The notes beneath the pieces are model-generated. The model did no database searches. It worked only from the letters and a program-made list of their open reading frames with translations, and was not told the DNA's origin. 64,000 bases of DNA from Betaproteobacteria bacterium (lineage in GTDB: Bacteria > Pseudomonadota > Gammaproteobacteria > Burkholderiales > Casimicrobiaceae). Shown here piece by piece: positions 17,522 through 25,923 of the stretch; position 1 is the stretch's first letter; each line of letters begins with the position of its first letter. The stretch is from contig WRFN01000003.1 in NCBI GenBank assembly GCA_009778785.1, positions 1 to 64,000 on the forward strand. The letters run 5' to 3'. Both the position numbers and the translations under genes were made by a program.

Positions 17522-18559
17522 TTAACGGTGTGCAGGCGGTTTCGACGGAATTCCTTCAACCGGACATTCTTCGGTGCCCGGCATGGTGCGAGTCAGCGAC
17601 TCGACCATCGCGCGCGTCCCTTCTGGATCGTTGACCCACTTGGAGTAGAACGAGTACGGGCAATTGGCCACGCCATTGTACGACTCGCCCGAGCCGATTT
17701 TACCGGTGTAACCACGGTGCAGCAGCTTGAACAAGTGATTCTGCGACTGCATGTTGCGACGCGCATCTCGAATCAGATTGATCGACAGTTCGGCGTACTG
17801 AATGCCATCCTCTTCTTCTCCGCATTCACCCAAGGTGCGGCCATCAAAGCCGACAATGGCCGAGTGTCCGAAGTAAGAATAAACACCGTCAAATCCCGAA
17901 GCATTGGCGACCGCAACATAGCTGTTGTTCATGAACGCCATCGCTTTGGCAACCAACACCTGCTGATCTTTGGCCGGGTACATGTACCCCTGACAGCGCA
18001 CGATCAGTTCCGCTCCCCGCATGGCGCAATCGCGCCAAATTTCAGGATAGTTGCCGTCGTCGCAAATGATAAGACTGATCTTCATGCCCTTCGGGCCATC
18101 GGTCACATAAGTGCAATCACCCGGATACCAGCCTTCAATCGGCACCCACGGCATGATCTTGCGGTACTTTTGCACGATTTCGCCGCGGTTGTTGATGAGT
18201 ATCAACGTGTTGTAGGGCGCCTTGTTCGGATGCTCTTCGTGGCGCTCGCCAGTCAGCGAAAAAACGCCCCAGACATTGGCCTTGCGACAAGCGGCAGCAA
18301 GAATATCGGTTTCCGGGCCGGGAATGGCGGAGGCCGTGTCGTACATCTCCTTCGCGTCGTACATGATCCCATGCGTTGAATACTCCGGGAATATGATCAG
18401 ATCCATGCCCGGCAAACCACGCTTGATGCCTTCAACGCGCTTTGCAATCTCGCGAGTGTTTGCCAACACGTCTTCTCGTGTGTGCAAACTCGGCATCTTG
18501 TACTGCACAACGGCAACGCCGACGCAATCATTACTACTGGAAATATCACCGTGACGCAT
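17522..18559 (-). CDS. amiE: Aliphatic amidase
   Basis: This 345-residue nitrilase-superfamily enzyme hydrolyses short aliphatic amides to acid and ammonia in the cytoplasm. The catalytic triad is in exactly the positions known for Pseudomonas AmiE: E59 (FPEYST), K134 (KYRKIMPW) and C166 (LIICDDGNY). The start at 18559 gives the family's usual [10 protein letters not shown] beginning, with GAGGAGA about 9 bases upstream; the ATG at 18574 lies inside the ribosome site. It is first in an operon with amiS, a CbbQ-type ATPase and a VWA protein. A strong promoter and structured leader precede it. The Pseudomonas sensor and antiterminator genes amiC and amiR are absent from this window. Confidence 0.95.
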   Translation of the reverse strand: MRHGDISSSNDCVGVAVVQYKMPSLHTREDVLANTREIAKRVEGIKRGLPGMDLIIFPEYSTHGIMYDAKEMYDTASAIPGPETDILAAACRKANVWGVFSLTGERHEEHPNKAPYNTLILINNRGEIVQKYRKIMPWVPIEGWYPGDCTYVTDGPKGMKISLIICDDGNYPEIWRDCAMRGAELIVRCQGYMYPAKDQQVLVAKAMAFMNNSYVAVANASGFDGVYSYFGHSAIVGFDGRTLGECGEEEDGIQYAELSINLIRDARRNMQSQNHLFKLLHRGYTGKIGSGESYNGVANCPYSFYSKWVNDPEGTRAMVESLTRTMPGTEECPVEGIPSKPPAHR

Positions 18560-18681
18560 TTTGTGTCTCCTCATTGAACGAGCGCCGCACCTGAGAGGTT
18601 ACCGTCGCGCTCATAAAAAAACTCACCCCGCGATCGAGGCATCCTCAATACTCCGTCTTTCCACCTGCTCGTCGGAAGACG
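18560..18681 (-). promoter_or_regulatory. Structured amiE leader, likely transcription attenuator
   Basis: Starting near the predicted transcription start, the RNA strand shows three elements. Hairpin 1 (18654-18681) has an 8-bp stem, CGTCTTCC with GGaAAGACG, and an 11-base loop. Hairpin 2 (about 18624-18641) has CCTCG-ATCG-CGGGG, followed by seven T at 18615-18621, a weak intrinsic terminator. A third stem, GAGCGC/GCGCTC (18580-18612), lies just before the Shine-Dalgarno. The order hairpin, terminator, gene suggests antitermination control, as known for Pseudomonas amiE, but no hexaloop of the AmiR/ANTAR type and no known riboswitch core was found. Confidence 0.5.
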
Positions 18682-18686
18682 AAAAT

Positions 18687-18716
18687 ATTAAACCTCTCAC
18701 TTTGTTTGCTTGTCAA
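18687..18716 (-). promoter_or_regulatory. Sigma-70 promoter of amiE
   Basis: The minus strand has TTGACA (18711-18716, a perfect -35), an 18-base spacer and TTTAAT (18687-18692, five of six to TATAAT). Upstream is a very AT-rich stretch (13 GC in the 60 bases 18841-18900) that could serve as an UP element. Transcription should begin near 18680. Confidence 0.65.
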
Positions 18717-18935
18717 GCGTTAATTGCAATAAAAAAACATCTTCTTTATTAGGGGTATTAAATCCATGAAGAGAATGGTGCTTAACAAAGCATCTTATAC
18801 ATTTGTTGAATAACACAACATTACTGATGCGTAAGCGTTCACTTTTGAAGCAAAAACTCGAAGAAAAAACCTATAAAAAATTTTGCGTTATTTTAATTTT
18901 GTTTTGTAAACTATTTCTACGCTCGCTGATTCAAC
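18717..18935. other. AT-rich spacer upstream of amiE
   Basis: There is no coding potential here. The base composition drops to about 22 percent GC in one 60-base sample, which is unlike the rest of the window. It may be promoter-upstream DNA or a silencer-protein binding region. Confidence 0.5.
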
Positions 18936-18962
18936 AAAGGGCAGGTTTGAAACCTGCCCTTT
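18936..18962. terminator. Perfect 27-bp inverted repeat after the DMT transporter gene
   Basis: The 13-bp arms AAAGGGCAGGTTT / AAACCTGCCCTTT surround one central base. The repeat lies 31 bases past the stop of the DMT gene, so it probably ends that transcript, although the T-run is short. It belongs to the same family as the hairpins at 1245 and 37180. Confidence 0.5.
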
Positions 18963-18993
18963 GCATTTTCGGATAACGGATTCCTGATCTCTG

Positions 18994-19869
18994 TCACCTT
19001 CCCCGCCGCATCACCAAAAAGTTACCGACGAAAGCCAGCGCGGCGCCGAGAATGGCAATGATGGTCCACTGGTAATTTTCAAACAGCGTCGAGAGCAACA
19101 ACGCCACCACCGGCGTGACCACGTTGACGTAAGAAGCGATGCCGGCGCCTTCACGTTTGAGCAGCGTCAAATAACACAGAAACGCGGCGATGGTGCCGAA
19201 CACCGACAAATACAGCAGCGAAATGATGTAGGTCGGCCGCGCGTCGAAGGTCCATTCGACGCCCGTCACGACACCGATGATTGCCGACAGCGCCGTGCCG
19301 TAAAGCATTCCCCACGCTGCGCCCGACCATACCGGCACTTGTGCTCGCTGATTGTTGTAGATGGCGACCATGTTGCCGCCGCTGGCAAACAAGGTGCCGA
19401 GCGCGCCGAACACGATGCCTTTGAGAACTTCGGGATGGTTGCGCATCAAGCCGAATTCGGGATAGAACATCAGCGCCACACCGCCAACGCCCAGAACGGC
19501 GGCGAAGACGGTGCGCGCGGCCACTGGCGCGCCGAACAAGACGCGCGCGCCAAAAACATTCAATCCCGCTTGCAACGAAAAGATGATCGCCACCAACCCC
19601 GAAGAAACGTATTGCTCGGCGATGTAAATGCTCAGGTAGTTGAGACTGAACAAACACGCGCCCTGCCCCGCGATACCGAGATGCATTCGCCACGGAAAAC
19701 GCAGCGGCAAGCCGCGCAACCGGCACCAGGCCAGCAAAATCACGGTAGCCATCGCAAAGCGATAAGTGACCGACGCGATCGGCGACACCAAGCCCAATTG
19801 CCCCGTGATCGCCAGCCAGGTCGATCCCCAGATGGCGGCGGTGGCGAGAAAGAGAGCGGGCGAATTCAT
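18994..19869 (-). CDS. DMT-superfamily (EamA) transporter
   Basis: This 291-residue inner-membrane protein has about ten helices and two EamA repeats, recognisable at the N-terminus (FLATAAIWGSTWLAI) and around AALGTLFASGGNMVAI. The C-terminal basic end (MRRGR) should be cytoplasmic. Members export metabolites such as amino acids or sugars; this one resembles the RhaT/YedA-like group. It is transcribed alone, and no neighbouring pathway indicates the substrate. Confidence 0.85.
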   Translation of the reverse strand: MNSPALFLATAAIWGSTWLAITGQLGLVSPIASVTYRFAMATVILLAWCRLRGLPLRFPWRMHLGIAGQGACLFSLNYLSIYIAEQYVSSGLVAIIFSLQAGLNVFGARVLFGAPVAARTVFAAVLGVGGVALMFYPEFGLMRNHPEVLKGIVFGALGTLFASGGNMVAIYNNQRAQVPVWSGAAWGMLYGTALSAIIGVVTGVEWTFDARPTYIISLLYLSVFGTIAAFLCYLTLLKREGAGIASYVNVVTPVVALLLSTLFENYQWTIIAILGAALAFVGNFLVMRRGR

Positions 19870-19935
19870 GTCAGAAGCCGACGGTTGGAAACCGGTCGTT
19901 GGTTTTCGTATCAGAAAGTGAAAGCAGTGTTTCGG

Positions 19936-20253
19936 TTATTTTTGGGTCGCGCACATCGAGTAGCCGTCCTGCCAGCCGATCCGGTAATCCATGTCGTGCG
20001 CGAACCGCTGCGCATCTTTGCGCTCACCGCCTTTGACACTGTGACAGCCGTCGTCATAGCCTTGCCGATACGGCAACGGAAAACCGGAAAGGTTGTATTT
20101 TGGCTTCGGCGGCTCAACGGCGGGCGGTGTTTGCACCGGCGGACCGACGAATACGTCATCCGACGACATGGTCGCCGGTTTCTCCGCCGGGTGATTCACC
20201 GCACACCCTGCCGCCGCTGTTAAAATAACGAAACTGATGAAAAGTCGTTTCAT
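19936..20253 (-). CDS. Small lipoprotein with paired Tyr/Asp-Gly motifs
   Basis: This 105-residue product has a lipobox (TAAAGC, Cys17) and a Pro-rich linker (about 38-52). A compact C-terminal module follows, with two related motifs, RQGYDDGCHS and RIGWQDGYSMC. Two cysteines there may form a disulphide. It is probably anchored to the outer membrane. It diverges from dnaE, with 67 bases between the starts. The function is unknown, but the G-Y/W-x-D-G repeats make it recognisable. Confidence 0.7.
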   Translation of the reverse strand: MKRLFISFVILTAAAGCAVNHPAEKPATMSSDDVFVGPPVQTPPAVEPPKPKYNLSGFPLPYRQGYDDGCHSVKGGERKDAQRFAHDMDYRIGWQDGYSMCATQK

Positions 20254-20320
20254 AGTGCTTTGTCGTGCGCTTGCGCCAAAGATTGTCGGATTTTAACACC
20301 TGTCGCCGAAAGAAGTTGTT

Positions 20321-23300
20321 GTGACCCTCGCCGCCCCTCGTTTCGTCCATTTGCGCTGCCACAGTGAGTTTTCCATCGTTGACGGCATTCTGCGCATCGA
20401 CGAGGCCATCGCCGCCGCCGACGCCGATGCCATGCCGGCGCTGGCGCTGACCGATCTCAACAATCTTTTCGGCCTCATCAAATTCTACAAGACGGCGCGC
20501 AAAGCCGGAATCAAGCCGATTGTCGGCGCCGACATCGGCGTCATCCCCAAGAAACCGCGCGCAGCGCCGCAGCGCGTGTTGCTGCTGGTGCAATCACGCG
20601 TTGGTTATCTGAATCTGTGTACGTTGCTGACGCGCGCTTATCAGACGCAGGAAGCGCACCAAGGCAAAGTCGGCGTCGCCCCCGAATGGTTGCGCGAGCA
20701 TCACGAAGGTTTGCTGTTGATCGCCGGCGCGCGCGGCAGCGAAATCGGCGAAGCCTTGTTGCAGGGTGATGCCGAGACCGCCGAAACGTCGGCGCGCGCG
20801 TGGGCAAGCGCTTTCCCCGACCGCTTCTACCTCGAAGTACAGCGCGCCGGTCACGCCGACGATGATTTGCTGGTGGCCGCTTGCGCTGATCTGGCGCGTC
20901 GCCTGGATTTGCCGCTGGTAGCCACCCATCCGGTACAGTTCAAAGCCCGCAGTGATTTTCGGGCGCACGACGCGCGCGTCTGCATCGCCGACGGCTACAC
21001 TTTGTCGGACACCCGTCGCCCGCAACGATTCACGACCGAGCAGTATTTCACGACGCAAGACGAGATGGCGGAAAAATTCGCCGATCTGCCTGAAGCGCTC
21101 GCCAACACGGCGGAGGTCGCGCAGCGCTGCAATCTGACGATCCCGCTCGGAAAACCGCATCTGCCGATTTTCCCGACGCCGGAAGGCGTGAGCGTCGAAG
21201 TGTTTCTGAAAACGCAAGCCGCCGAAGGCCTGGAGCGGCGTTTGCGCGAATTGTTTCCCGATGAAACGCAGCGTGAAGCCCGACGCGCCGAATATCAGGC
21301 GCGCCTCGATTTTGAAATCAATACCATCGTGCAGATGGGATTCCCCGGCTACTTTTTGATCGTCGCCGACTTCATCAACTGGGCGAAGGCCAACGATGTG
21401 CCGGTCGGCCCCGGTCGCGGTTCGGGCGCCGGATCGCTGGTGGCGTACAGCCTTGACATCACCGATCTCGATCCGCTGCGCTACGCTTTGCTGTTCGAGC
21501 GTTTTCTCAACCCCGAGCGCGTGTCGATGCCTGACTTCGATATCGACTTTTGTCAAGACAAGCGCGAGCGCGTGATCGACTACGTGCGCCGCAAGTACGG
21601 CAGTGACAGCGTTTCACAAATCGCCACTTTCGGCACGATGGCGGCAAAAGGCGTCGTGCGCGATGTGGGGCGCGTGTTGGATTTGCCGTACTCGTTTTGC
21701 GACGGCATCTCCAAGCTGATTCCGTTCACGCCTGGCAACAAAATCACGCTGGCCGAAGCGCGCAAAGCCGAGCCGTTGCTCGCCGAGCGCGAGAAGAACG
21801 AGGAAGAAGTGCGCGAGTTGCTGGCGCTCGCCGAGCCGCTCGAAGGCTTGACGCGCAACGTCGGCATGCACGCCGGCGGCGTATTGATTGCGCCGGGCAA
21901 GCTCACCGACTTTTGCCCGTTGTACCTTCAACCCGGCTCCGATGCCGCCGTTTCGCAATTCGACAAAGACGACATCGAAGCGGCGGGTTTGGTGAAGTTC
22001 GACTTCCTCGGACTGGCCACGCTGACCGTGCTCGACTGGACGTTGAAATTCGTCAAAAAACTCGATTCGACTTCCGGCATCACGCTCAAGAATTTGCCGC
22101 TCGACGACAAAGCCACTTACGATATTTTCCGCAAGGGCAACACCACCGCCATTTTCCAGTTTGAATCGCGCGGTATGCGCGAGTTGCTGGTGCGCGCACA
22201 CCCCGATCACTTTGAAGACATCATCGCGCTGGTGGCGTTGTATCGCCCTGGCCCGATGGAGCTGATTCCCGATTACATTGAACGCAAGCACGGCGCCCGC
22301 ATCGACTATCTCGACGACCGCCTGAAAACCATTCTCGGCCCGACTTACGGCATCATGGTTTATCAGGAACAAGTGATGCAGATCGCGCAGATGATCGGTG
22401 GTTATTCGCTCGGCGGCGCCGATTTGTTGCGGCGCGCGATGGGCAAGAAAAACGTCGAAGAAATGGCGAAGCACCGCGACATCTTCGTCAACGGCGCCGA
22501 GAAAAACGGCGTGTCGATGAAGAACGCCCATTCGCTTTTCGATTTGATGGAGAAGTTTGCCGGTTACGGTTTCAACAAATCGCACGCCGCCGCTTACGCG
22601 CTGGTCGCCTATCAAACCGCTTACTTCAAAGCCCATCACGTCGCCGCGTTCATGGCTGCCAACATGTCGCTGGTGATGCACGATACCGACAAAGTGCGGC
22701 TGTTTTACGACGATACGATCGCGCAAGGGTTGACGATTCTGCCGCCCGACATCAACGCTTCCACCTGGCGCTTCGAGCCGATCGACACGCACACCTTGCG
22801 CTACGGCTTGGGCGCGATCAAGGGTACCGGTGAACACGCCATCGAAAACGTCGTTGCCGAGCGTGAGGCCGGCGGCGCCTTTACCGATCTCTTTGATTTC
22901 TGCAAGCGCGTGGACCGTCGTCAAGTCAACCGTCGCGTCGTCGAAGCGCTGATTCGCGGCGGCGCTTTCGATTTGCTCAACAGCAATCGCGCCACCTTAC
23001 TCGCCTCGGTACCGATGGCAATGGACGCCGCCGAGCAAGCAAGCGCTCATGCCGCGCAAACCGCTCTGTTCTCGGACGAAGCGCTGCCGTTCCAACACGC
23101 GCTCGCCGAAGTGCTGCCCTGGCCGGAAGCCGAACGATTAGCGCAAGAAAAAAGCGTGCTCGGTTTTTATTTGTCGGGGCATCCGTTCCATCAATACAAA
23201 GAGGAATTGTTGGCGCTCACTGCCGCGCCGCTCGACAATCTCAAGCCGCAGCAGGAGCGCGCGCTGATCGCGGGTATCGTCACCGCGATTCGCGTGCAAT

Positions 23301-23776
23301 CGAGCAAGCGCGGCAAAATGGCTTTCGTGACCCTTGACGACAGCGTCGGCAACGTTGAAGTCGTGATTTACAACGAAGTGTTCGACACCGCCCGCGCGCT
23401 GTTGCAGGAAGACCGCCTCCTTATCGCCGAGGTGCGCATCTCCGCCCGCCATCAAGAACGCGACGGCGACGATGCGCAAAGCAGTTTGCGCATTCTTGCT
23501 GACGCGCTCTACGATCTCGATACCCTGCGCCGCAATCGCGCCAAAACGCTGCGCATTTCTTGCAGCACCGGCATCAACGCCGCCACGCTTCTCGAAATTC
23601 TGCGCCCGTTCTCGGGAAAGAACGGTTCCGGCGTGCCGGTCATCATCAACTACGCCAACGCCAGCGCCAGTGGCGTGGTCACCCTGCCCGATCTCTGGCG
23701 CATCGCGCCGGAAGAAACCCTGATTCAACACCTCGCTACGTTGCCCGGCGTCACCGCCGCCCGCTTTGTTTATTGA
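20321..23776 (+). CDS. dnaE: DNA polymerase III alpha subunit
   Basis: This 1151-residue replicative polymerase is the usual size (about 1160). It starts at GTG. The N-terminal PHP domain begins FVHLRCHSEFSIVDG. The catalytic aspartates are in PDFDIDF (about 405-411). The helix-hairpin-helix and OB parts follow, with the OB fold near 990-1020 (KRGKMAFVTLDDSVGNVEVV). It works with beta clamp, epsilon and tau in chromosome replication. Its stop overlaps the ATG of an MFS gene (TGATG), an unusual coupling for a replication gene. No deletions were seen. Confidence 0.96.
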   Translation: MTLAAPRFVHLRCHSEFSIVDGILRIDEAIAAADADAMPALALTDLNNLFGLIKFYKTARKAGIKPIVGADIGVIPKKPRAAPQRVLLLVQSRVGYLNLCTLLTRAYQTQEAHQGKVGVAPEWLREHHEGLLLIAGARGSEIGEALLQGDAETAETSARAWASAFPDRFYLEVQRAGHADDDLLVAACADLARRLDLPLVATHPVQFKARSDFRAHDARVCIADGYTLSDTRRPQRFTTEQYFTTQDEMAEKFADLPEALANTAEVAQRCNLTIPLGKPHLPIFPTPEGVSVEVFLKTQAAEGLERRLRELFPDETQREARRAEYQARLDFEINTIVQMGFPGYFLIVADFINWAKANDVPVGPGRGSGAGSLVAYSLDITDLDPLRYALLFERFLNPERVSMPDFDIDFCQDKRERVIDYVRRKYGSDSVSQIATFGTMAAKGVVRDVGRVLDLPYSFCDGISKLIPFTPGNKITLAEARKAEPLLAEREKNEEEVRELLALAEPLEGLTRNVGMHAGGVLIAPGKLTDFCPLYLQPGSDAAVSQFDKDDIEAAGLVKFDFLGLATLTVLDWTLKFVKKLDSTSGITLKNLPLDDKATYDIFRKGNTTAIFQFESRGMRELLVRAHPDHFEDIIALVALYRPGPMELIPDYIERKHGARIDYLDDRLKTILGPTYGIMVYQEQVMQIAQMIGGYSLGGADLLRRAMGKKNVEEMAKHRDIFVNGAEKNGVSMKNAHSLFDLMEKFAGYGFNKSHAAAYALVAYQTAYFKAHHVAAFMAANMSLVMHDTDKVRLFYDDTIAQGLTILPPDINASTWRFEPIDTHTLRYGLGAIKGTGEHAIENVVAEREAGGAFTDLFDFCKRVDRRQVNRRVVEALIRGGAFDLLNSNRATLLASVPMAMDAAEQASAHAAQTALFSDEALPFQHALAEVLPWPEAERLAQEKSVLGFYLSGHPFHQYKEELLALTAAPLDNLKPQQERALIAGIVTAIRVQSSKRGKMAFVTLDDSVGNVEVVIYNEVFDTARALLQEDRLLIAEVRISARHQERDGDDAQSSLRILADALYDLDTLRRNRAKTLRISCSTGINAATLLEILRPFSGKNGSGVPVIINYANASASGVVTLPDLWRIAPEETLIQHLATLPGVTAARFVY

Positions 23777-24963
23777 TGCCTTTGCTTAAAGCCCGCGATC
23801 GCTATCGGCGATTTCTGCAAGAACCGGATGTTCGCGCCATTCTGATCACCGCGCTGATCACGCGCTTGCCGGTCGGCATGTCGTCGCTGGCGTTTTTGAT
23901 GTACTTGAGTCACGTCACCGGTTCGCTGGCGTTCGCGGGCGCGCACGTTGGCATTTATCTGGTGGCGATGTCCGTTGCGGCGCCGGTCATGGGTCGATTG
24001 ATCGACCGCTTCGGAGCGCGATTTTTGTTGTGGGTCACCGGCATCGTTTATCCGCTGGCGTTGTGGTTACTGTTTCTGCCCGTCACGATGCCTCTGCCGC
24101 ACGGGTTCATCACCGCCTGCATGGCCGTCGCCGGCATCTTCTGCCCGCCGCTCATCGTTCTTACCCGCGCCGTCTGGCGCTATCGTTTTGAAACGCCCGA
24201 CTTGCGACAAGCCGCTTTCTCGCTCGACGCCGTGTTGACCGAACTCAACTTCGTCGTCGGCCCGATGTTGATTGCGTTTACGCTGGCCTTCGCTTCGCCG
24301 GAGTGGACTTTTCTTCTGCTGGTGATTTTTGCGACGCTCTCGGTGCCGCTTTTTCTGCGCTCGCCCGCCGTTCGCTACATCAAACACGATCCCGATGTCG
24401 AGCGCCACTGGTTAGGCCCGTTGACCGAACCGCGCTTGTTGCTGGTATTCGTGATCTCCACCGCAATAGCGATGGCGCTGGGAACGCTCGAATTGGGCTA
24501 CACCGCTTTCGCCACGCGCTACGGCGAATCTTTCTGGGCGGGTATTTTGATCGCCTTCTCATCCATCGGCAGCGCCACCGGCGGCCTGATCTACGGCGGC
24601 ATTCATTTCAAATCGAAAGTCGAACAACACATGACTGGGCTGTTCGCCGCACTTTTTTTGTTCATCGCGCTGCACACCATCACCAGCGCTCCCGGTTTGC
24701 TTTTGCTGCTCGCCGTCGCTGCCGGCATGCTGATCGCGCCGTCGATCACCGCCCTGACGCTGCTGACTTCGCGCTACACGCCGGAGCGCTACACCGCCGA
24801 ATCGTTTACCTGGTCATCGACCTGCATCGTCAGCGGCCTCGGCATCGGCATGGCGCTCGGTGGCCCGCTCGGCGAATGGTACGGCGTCCCGGCCATCTTC
24901 GCGCTGGGCGCGGCGAGCGTTGGCGTTTCGCTGGTGTTGGCATTGTGGCTACGGAGGTTGTAA
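23776..24963 (+). CDS. MFS transporter
   Basis: This 395-residue protein has about twelve membrane helices and MFS-type loops (MGRLIDRFGARFLLWVTG between helices 2 and 3). It starts at 23776, sharing one base with the dnaE stop; the 72 extra residues of the longer frame overlap dnaE and look like shadow sequence. The set of Arg/Asp in the 2-3 loop fits a drug or metabolite exporter. The substrate is unknown. Its coupling to dnaE probably reflects genome arrangement rather than a shared job. Confidence 0.85.
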   Translation: MPLLKARDRYRRFLQEPDVRAILITALITRLPVGMSSLAFLMYLSHVTGSLAFAGAHVGIYLVAMSVAAPVMGRLIDRFGARFLLWVTGIVYPLALWLLFLPVTMPLPHGFITACMAVAGIFCPPLIVLTRAVWRYRFETPDLRQAAFSLDAVLTELNFVVGPMLIAFTLAFASPEWTFLLLVIFATLSVPLFLRSPAVRYIKHDPDVERHWLGPLTEPRLLLVFVISTAIAMALGTLELGYTAFATRYGESFWAGILIAFSSIGSATGGLIYGGIHFKSKVEQHMTGLFAALFLFIALHTITSAPGLLLLLAVAAGMLIAPSITALTLLTSRYTPERYTAESFTWSSTCIVSGLGIGMALGGPLGEWYGVPAIFALGAASVGVSLVLALWLRRL

Positions 24964-25100
24964 CGGCGAGTTTCAAGCCTGCCCACCCTACGGCGCGCCA
25001 CGCCCCTACACCCCTCTCCCGCAAGCAGGCGAGGGAAAAACCACCCCCTTGAATTCCTGCGCCCGTCCCCTTATCTTAGAAAGAAGCAGGAGGAAGCCCC

Positions 25101-25355
25101 ATGTTGAACTTTATCGAAGCCATGCAAAACGCGGATTTCGTCTTTATCGACCGCGAAATTTTTGAGACGCGCTATTTGCGCATTCCCGACGAAAACACCG
25201 TGGCCGACGACATTGTGCTGGAAGCGAGCCATGACGACACCGAAGTGACGTTGATTCATTCCGACATCGATCAGGCGAAGCCGCTGGGGGCTGATTTTTT
25301 CCGGCTGAAAAACGGCATGGTCGTGCATTTCTTTGCCGCGACGGTGGTCCATTGA
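25101..25355 (+). CDS. Small uncharacterised acidic protein
   Basis: This is an 84-residue soluble product with GGAGG 9 bases before the ATG. It is acidic through the middle (ASHDDTEVTLIHSDID), with beta-like strands at both ends, and has no signal peptide. A minus-strand frame of similar length lies opposite but lacks a ribosome site. It stands alone between repeats. I do not recognise it; a small single-domain beta protein is likely. Confidence 0.6.
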   Translation: MLNFIEAMQNADFVFIDREIFETRYLRIPDENTVADDIVLEASHDDTEVTLIHSDIDQAKPLGADFFRLKNGMVVHFFAATVVH

Positions 25356-25360
25356 TCCGG

Positions 25361-25430
25361 CGTGGGTTGGGGTAAGGAACGAACCCCAACGGGTCGATAT
25401 CTCGTTATGTTGGGGTCCGCTGTGCCCACC
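25361..25430. repeat. Dispersed repeat, copy 1 of the GGTTGGGGTAAGGAAC family
   Basis: The element reads GGTTGGGGTAAGGAAC, then GAACCCCAACGGGTCG, and about 20 bases further GTTGGGGTC. A diverged copy with the same order of blocks lies at 49950-50026, and the first block recurs in part at 33413-33424. Its internal CCAAC/GTTGG arms can pair. Confidence 0.55.
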
Positions 25431-25457
25431 GCCAACTTACCCCTTGGCTGGCTCACA

Positions 25458-25922
25458 TCATTTTCGCACGACATCGACGATCACCGATGCCTCGTACTGC
25501 TTCCATTTAATCATGATGATGTAAGGCCGTTTGCGCACCGCCGATTTCAGCAGGTCGGAAGCGCCTTGAAAGGTGATCGGCACCGAAATGGTCATCGCTT
25601 CGCCGAAATACTCGCGCGCGTTTCCAGCCAGCGTGTTGGCGATTTCGCCCACCGCGTCGAGCATGTGCAGATCGTTTTGCCGTGGCTCATGCAACGCCAG
25701 CAAAAGCCGCATCAGCAGAATTTTCGACGCCGAAAAATAGATACAACCCTGATATTGACCGCCGACGTTAATCAACCCCGTGAAGTCGTAAATCGGCGGC
25801 AATATCTCTCCCTCAGCCAAAAACGAAGCCTGTATCTTGGCCTTCTCTCCGGTCATCTGTTCAAAGTAGCGATTGACCGCCCCCACGAAAACCTGAATTT
25901 CCTGTTCTGTAATATCAGCCAT
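25458..25922 (-). CDS. CheX-like chemotaxis phosphatase
   Basis: This 154-residue single-domain protein carries the ExxN motif of CheX/CheC/FliY phosphatases in DAVGEIANTLAGNARE (E93, N96) and a matching beta scaffold (GLINVGGQYQGCIYF, TISVPITFQG). These enzymes remove phosphate from CheY-type regulators. It starts one base after the stop of the response regulator, so the pair is coupled and the regulator is its probable substrate. Only one ExxN is present, as in CheX, which acts as a dimer. Confidence 0.8.
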   Translation of the reverse strand: MADITEQEIQVFVGAVNRYFEQMTGEKAKIQASFLAEGEILPPIYDFTGLINVGGQYQGCIYFSASKILLMRLLLALHEPRQNDLHMLDAVGEIANTLAGNAREYFGEAMTISVPITFQGASDLLKSAVRKRPYIIMIKWKQYEASVIVDVVRK

Positions 25923-25923
25923 C

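Noticed and set aside
18585-18605. A strand AACCTCTCAGGTGC like the 3' strand of a glycine riboswitch aptamer, upstream of amiE
   Set aside because: The conserved core (CCGAAGG) and the expected 5' GGAGAG arm are not found in the transcribed leader. The complementary TGAGAGGTT lies in the promoter spacer, so it is not in the RNA.
21614-22924. Long minus-strand frame inside dnaE
   Set aside because: It is an antisense shadow of a GC-rich coding gene, with no ribosome site, domains or plausible start. Similar shadows over metG and argG were rejected for the same reason.
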